Positions 61,651-64,000 of a stretch of 64,000 nucleotides of DNA are shown here, piece after piece. Within the stretch, counting starts at the first letter, position 1. Each line of letters begins with the position of its first letter. The translations under genes and the position numbers were made by a program. The notes beneath the pieces are model-generated. The model had not been told where the DNA came from. It was given only the letters and a program-made list of their open reading frames with translations, and ran no database searches. This DNA comes from Zafaria ginkgonis (GTDB taxonomy: Bacteria; Actinomycetota; Actinomycetes; Actinomycetales; Micrococcaceae), in assembly GCF_039540195.1 (NCBI RefSeq), contig NZ_BAABEO010000002.1:1-64000 (forward strand), in the 5' to 3' direction.

Positions 61651-61688
61651 CAAGGCACGACGGCGAAGCGCCCCGCCGCCGTGCCTTG
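61651..61688. terminator. 15-bp hairpin after the gentisate genes
   Basis: CAAGGCACGACGGCG (61651-61665) pairs with CGCCGCCGTGCCTTG (61674-61688) with one mismatch. 15 bp beyond the hydrolase stop. The stem contains the ACGACGGCG word of the hairpin family. Confidence 0.65.
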
Positions 61689-61843
61689 CCTTGCGTGGTT
61701 GGGAGAAATCTCCCACTTTCGAGGTGCCTGCGGCCCCGGAACCCGGCGTGTTGCCGCGACGCGCCGGGCACTCGCCCCCGGATGTGGGAAGAATCCCGGA
61801 ACGGGCGCGGAATGAACCGGCCCCCTCCGGGGTTGGCACCCGG

Positions 61844-62431
61844 GTGAGCACCAACCCAACCCTCCGCCAGCTACTCCGCGAGGACCTGCAGGCCGCCCGC
61901 GCCCAGGACCCCGCCGCGCGCAGCGACCTGGAGGTCGGCCTCGCCTACTCCGGCGTCCACGCCATCTGGAGCCACCGGATCGCCCGCGCCCTGTGGGACC
62001 GGTCCTGGCGCGCCCCGGCCCGGCTGCTGTCCCAGTTCACCCGCTTCCTCACCGGTGTGGAGATCCACCCCGGGGCGAGCCTCGGCCGGCGCCCCTTCAT
62101 CGACCACGGCGCGAAGATCGTCATCGGGGAGACCACCGTGATCGGCGACGACGTGATGATGTACCAGGGCGCCACCCTCGGCGGGCGCGCCCTGGACCGC
62201 GGCAAGCGCCACCCCACGGTCGGCAACAACGTGATGCTCGGCTCCGGCTGCCGCATCCTGGGTCCCGTGACCATCGGCGACAACTGCGCGATCGGCGCCA
62301 ACGCGGTGGTGGTCACCGACATCCCGGCCGACTCGATCGCGCTGGGCATCCCCGCGATCCACCGCCACAAGGATGGCCAGTACCCGATGGACCCGCGCAC
62401 CGACCTGATCGACCCCTCGCTGCTGCTCTAG
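61844..62431 (+). CDS. cysE: serine O-acetyltransferase
   Basis: It acetylates serine with acetyl-CoA, first step of cysteine synthesis. The 195 residues comprise an N-terminal helical part (to about 75) and a left-handed beta-helix of hexapeptide repeats (IHPGASLGRRPFIDHGAKIVIGETTVIGDDV onward). The Asp-His pair in FIDHGAKIVIGET and the GATLGG loop are typical of CysE. It is the short actinobacterial form. GTG 61844 is used because the conserved part starts at once; the ribosome site is weak. Confidence 0.88.
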   Translation: MSTNPTLRQLLREDLQAARAQDPAARSDLEVGLAYSGVHAIWSHRIARALWDRSWRAPARLLSQFTRFLTGVEIHPGASLGRRPFIDHGAKIVIGETTVIGDDVMMYQGATLGGRALDRGKRHPTVGNNVMLGSGCRILGPVTIGDNCAIGANAVVVTDIPADSIALGIPAIHRHKDGQYPMDPRTDLIDPSLLL

Positions 62432-62477
62432 CCGGCGGGGATGCCGGGGCGGGGAGCGTTTGGACCACACTTCCCGC

Positions 62478-62561
62478 TCCTCCCCCGCGTTTGGCCAAAG
62501 GTAGCCGTCGGGTTTCACCCCTGAACCCGGCAACTACCTTTGTCCAAACGCAGGAGGGGGG
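62478..62561. repeat. long imperfect palindrome containing TTTGGCCAAA words
   Basis: The left arm (62478-62516: CGTTTGGCCAAAGGTAG in its centre) and right arm (62523-62561: CTACCTTTGTCCAAACG) pair over about 36 bp with few mismatches. Related pieces lie beside it: CGTTTGGACC at 62458 and CTTTGGCCAAAACCCGACGG at 62569. It follows the cysE stop and may terminate it, but is longer than a normal terminator. Confidence 0.65.
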
Positions 62562-62589
62562 CGGTTTCCTTTGGCCAAAACCCGACGGC

Positions 62590-62638
62590 CCAACGCGAAG
62601 GGCCCCGTGCACGGCGTGCACGGGGCCCTTCGCGTTGG
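62590..62638. terminator. perfect 23-bp hairpin between cysE and the cytochrome gene
   Basis: The left arm starting CCAACGCGAAGGGCCCCG (62590-62612) pairs perfectly with 62616-62638 around GGC. It begins 2 bp after the stop of the minus-strand cytochrome b gene and can serve both convergent genes. Confidence 0.8.
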
Positions 62639-62640
62639 CA

Positions 62641-63576
62641 TCAGTTCTTGGTGACGCTGCCCATCGTCGAGGCGATGGGTCGCAGGAACAGCGGCCGGGC
62701 CAAGAACCAGGCCGCGACCGTGACCACGATCGCCGCGGCGAAGAACCAGAAGCCGAGCCAGCTGTCGGTGTCCTGCGCGGCGAACATGTGGTTCAGGTTG
62801 CGCAGGGCCCCGGTGGTCAGCACCATCACCACGTGCACCACGATGAAGGCCACGAAGAACAGCATCGTCGGGAAGTGGATGGCGCGGGCCACCTCGATCG
62901 GGTAGGCCTTGTTCAGCTTCTTGGCGTCCTTCGGCCACGCCCCGCTCATCCGCGCGCCGGTGACGATGGCCAGCGGCGCGGCAATGAACACGATCGCGAA
63001 GTAGGACAGCAGCTGCAGGGCGTTGTAGTTGACCCAGCCGTTCTCATGGGGCCAGTCCAGCGAGGCGTACTGCAGCGCGGCGGACACCGCGTTGGGGAAC
63101 ACGTCCCAGCTGGTGGGCACGATGCGCATCCACTGGCCCGTGGCGAACAGCAGCACGATGAACACCAGCCCGTTGAGCATCCACAGCACGTCCATGCTCT
63201 GGTGGAACCACAGCTCCAGGCTGATCTTGGTGGGCTTGCCCTTGGTCTTGATCAGGCCCTTGTTGTTGCGGGTCCAGTAGGCCTTCGGGCGCGTAGTGGT
63301 GCGCACCTGCCAGCCGGAGCGGATGATCAGGACAAGGAAGAACAGGTTCAGGAAGTGCTGCCAGCCCAGCCAGGCCGGCAGGCCGGTGGGGGCGTTCGCG
63401 GGCAGCTCGGAGTGTCCGGGGTAGGTGACCAGGAAGTCCTGGACGGCCGGCTGCTCGCGCAGCCACTTCGCCAGCAGGACCACCAGGAACAGGACGGCGA
63501 TGGCGGCCACGGCGATGGCGGCGCCCTTGGCCCACGGGCTCTTGAAGACAGCCGGTGTCTTCGTGGCCTCAATCAT
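62641..63576 (-). CDS. cytochrome b (b561/b6-type) membrane protein
   Basis: A membrane protein of 311 residues with about five to six helices and paired histidines in helices: WQHFLNLFF, LWFHQSMDVLW, RAIHFPTMLF, VVHVVMVL. These are good candidates for axial ligands of two b hemes. Such proteins carry electrons from the quinone pool to an oxidoreductase partner. Its gene lies before etfA on the same strand, so a link with flavoprotein electron transfer is possible but unproven. Confidence 0.75.
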   Translation of the reverse strand: MIEATKTPAVFKSPWAKGAAIAVAAIAVLFLVVLLAKWLREQPAVQDFLVTYPGHSELPANAPTGLPAWLGWQHFLNLFFLVLIIRSGWQVRTTTRPKAYWTRNNKGLIKTKGKPTKISLELWFHQSMDVLWMLNGLVFIVLLFATGQWMRIVPTSWDVFPNAVSAALQYASLDWPHENGWVNYNALQLLSYFAIVFIAAPLAIVTGARMSGAWPKDAKKLNKAYPIEVARAIHFPTMLFFVAFIVVHVVMVLTTGALRNLNHMFAAQDTDSWLGFWFFAAAIVVTVAAWFLARPLFLRPIASTMGSVTKN

Positions 63577-63627
63577 GACGGGGATTCCTCTCGGACGGGC
63601 CGCGGCCGGGAGGCCACGGCCGCGGAA

Positions 63628-64000
63628 CTAGTTGGAGCGGGCCTCGAGGGCCTCGATCAGCTGTGGGACAACCTTAAACACGTCGCCCACGATGCCGAAA
63701 TCGGCGACGTCGAAAATCGGCGCGTCCTCGTCCTTGTTGATCGCCACGATCGTCTTGGCCGTCTGCATGCCGGCCCGGTGCTGGATCGCCCCGGAGATGC
63801 CCAGCGCCACGTACAGCTGCGGGGAAACCGTGGTGCCGGTCTGGCCCACCTGGTGGGACTGCGGGATGTAGCCGGCGTCCACGGCCGCGCGGGACGCGCC
63901 CACGGCGGCGCCGAGCGCGTCCGCGAGCTGCTCCACCAGCACGAAGTTCTCCTTCGAGTTCAGCCCGCGCCCGCCGGAGACCACCTTCGCGGCCCCGCGC
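63628..64000 (-). CDS. etfA: electron transfer flavoprotein alpha subunit, C-terminal part (cut by window edge)
   Basis: The visible 124 or so residues are the FAD-binding domain of EtfA: AKVVSGGRGLNSKENF, VGASRAAVDAGYIPQSHQVGQTGTTVSPQLYVALGISGAIQHRAGMQ, and INKDEDAPIFDVADFGIVGD. Every diagnostic element of the family is intact up to the edge. With EtfB (outside the window) it carries electrons from acyl-CoA dehydrogenases, such as the one at 27753, to the respiratory chain. Confidence 0.93.
   Translation of the reverse strand, partial: RGAAKVVSGGRGLNSKENFVLVEQLADALGAAVGASRAAVDAGYIPQSHQVGQTGTTVSPQLYVALGISGAIQHRAGMQTAKTIVAINKDEDAPIFDVADFGIVGDVFKVVPQLIEALEARSN

Overview
The window is high-GC DNA (about 70% G+C by eye) with GTG/TTG starts, strong GGAGG-type ribosome sites, tightly overlapping operons (ATGA, GTGA and TGATG junctions) and lipobox-type binding proteins. 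This fits an actinobacterium, most likely a soil Micrococcaceae of the Arthrobacter group; the genus is inference. No rRNA, tRNA, CRISPR array, transposase or phage gene was found. The window is chromosomal-style catabolic DNA: small gene clusters for aromatic and organic acids, each with its own transporter and regulator.

Layout. 1-800: end of an unknown gene and a small unknown gene. 0.8-4.1 kb: a ring-hydroxylation and meta-cleavage set (flavin hydroxylase, extradiol dioxygenase and a hydrolase-fold protein that has lost its catalytic triad). 4.15-9.07 kb: a FUSC-type membrane protein and a molybdate transport operon, bracketed by two almost identical 226-bp repeats. 9.1-10.4 kb: an MFS exporter. 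10.8-17.6 kb: benzoylformate decarboxylase in one operon with a complete ABC importer, opposite a LysR regulator. 18.2-28.9 kb: an eight-gene operon (acyl-CoA dehydrogenase, MmgE/PrpD protein, two tandem pairs of CoA-transferase plus HMG-CoA-lyase-like protein, enoyl-CoA hydratase, aldehyde dehydrogenase) followed by an IclR regulator. 29.7-34.2 kb: a second operon (CoA-transferase, citrate-lyase-beta-like protein, metal-dependent cyclase, second MmgE/PrpD protein), opposite a 3-hydroxybenzoate 6-hydroxylase-like gene. 35.9-42.6 kb: a GntR regulator opposite a nitrilase-family amidase, two aldolase-fold proteins and an SsuABC-like importer. 42.9-51.2 kb: DUF3237 and MarR genes opposite a CocE-type hydrolase with an oligopeptide importer that contains a fused permease-ATPase. 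51.5-58.7 kb: glutamate dehydrogenase, a 49-residue Cys-containing peptide, a PEP-synthase/rifampin-phosphotransferase-like protein, a sulfurtransferase, a DJ-1/PfpI protein and a VanY-like peptidase. 58.8-61.6 kb: IclR regulator opposite gentisate dioxygenase and fumarylpyruvate hydrolase. 61.8-64 kb: cysE, a cytochrome b protein and the 3' end of etfA.

How the genes work together. 3-Hydroxybenzoate to gentisate (34.4 kb) and gentisate to central metabolites (59.7 kb) form one pathway split over 25 kb. Both promoters carry the same pair of 17-bp imperfect palindromes exactly 20 bp apart, so the IclR protein at 58.8 kb probably controls both. Benzoylformate decarboxylase and the benzaldehyde-type dehydrogenase could form another link, from benzoylformate to benzoate.

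The most unusual structure is outside the genes. At least eight intergenic stretches hold runs of roughly 31-bp units that each begin with a GAATTnTG-like box, often converging from both sides on a hairpin and almost always beside gene ends. The hairpins reuse one stem sequence (ACGACGGCGGCAC) at unrelated loci. One copy (42.6 kb) has carried along the last codons of the 3-hydroxybenzoate hydroxylase gene.
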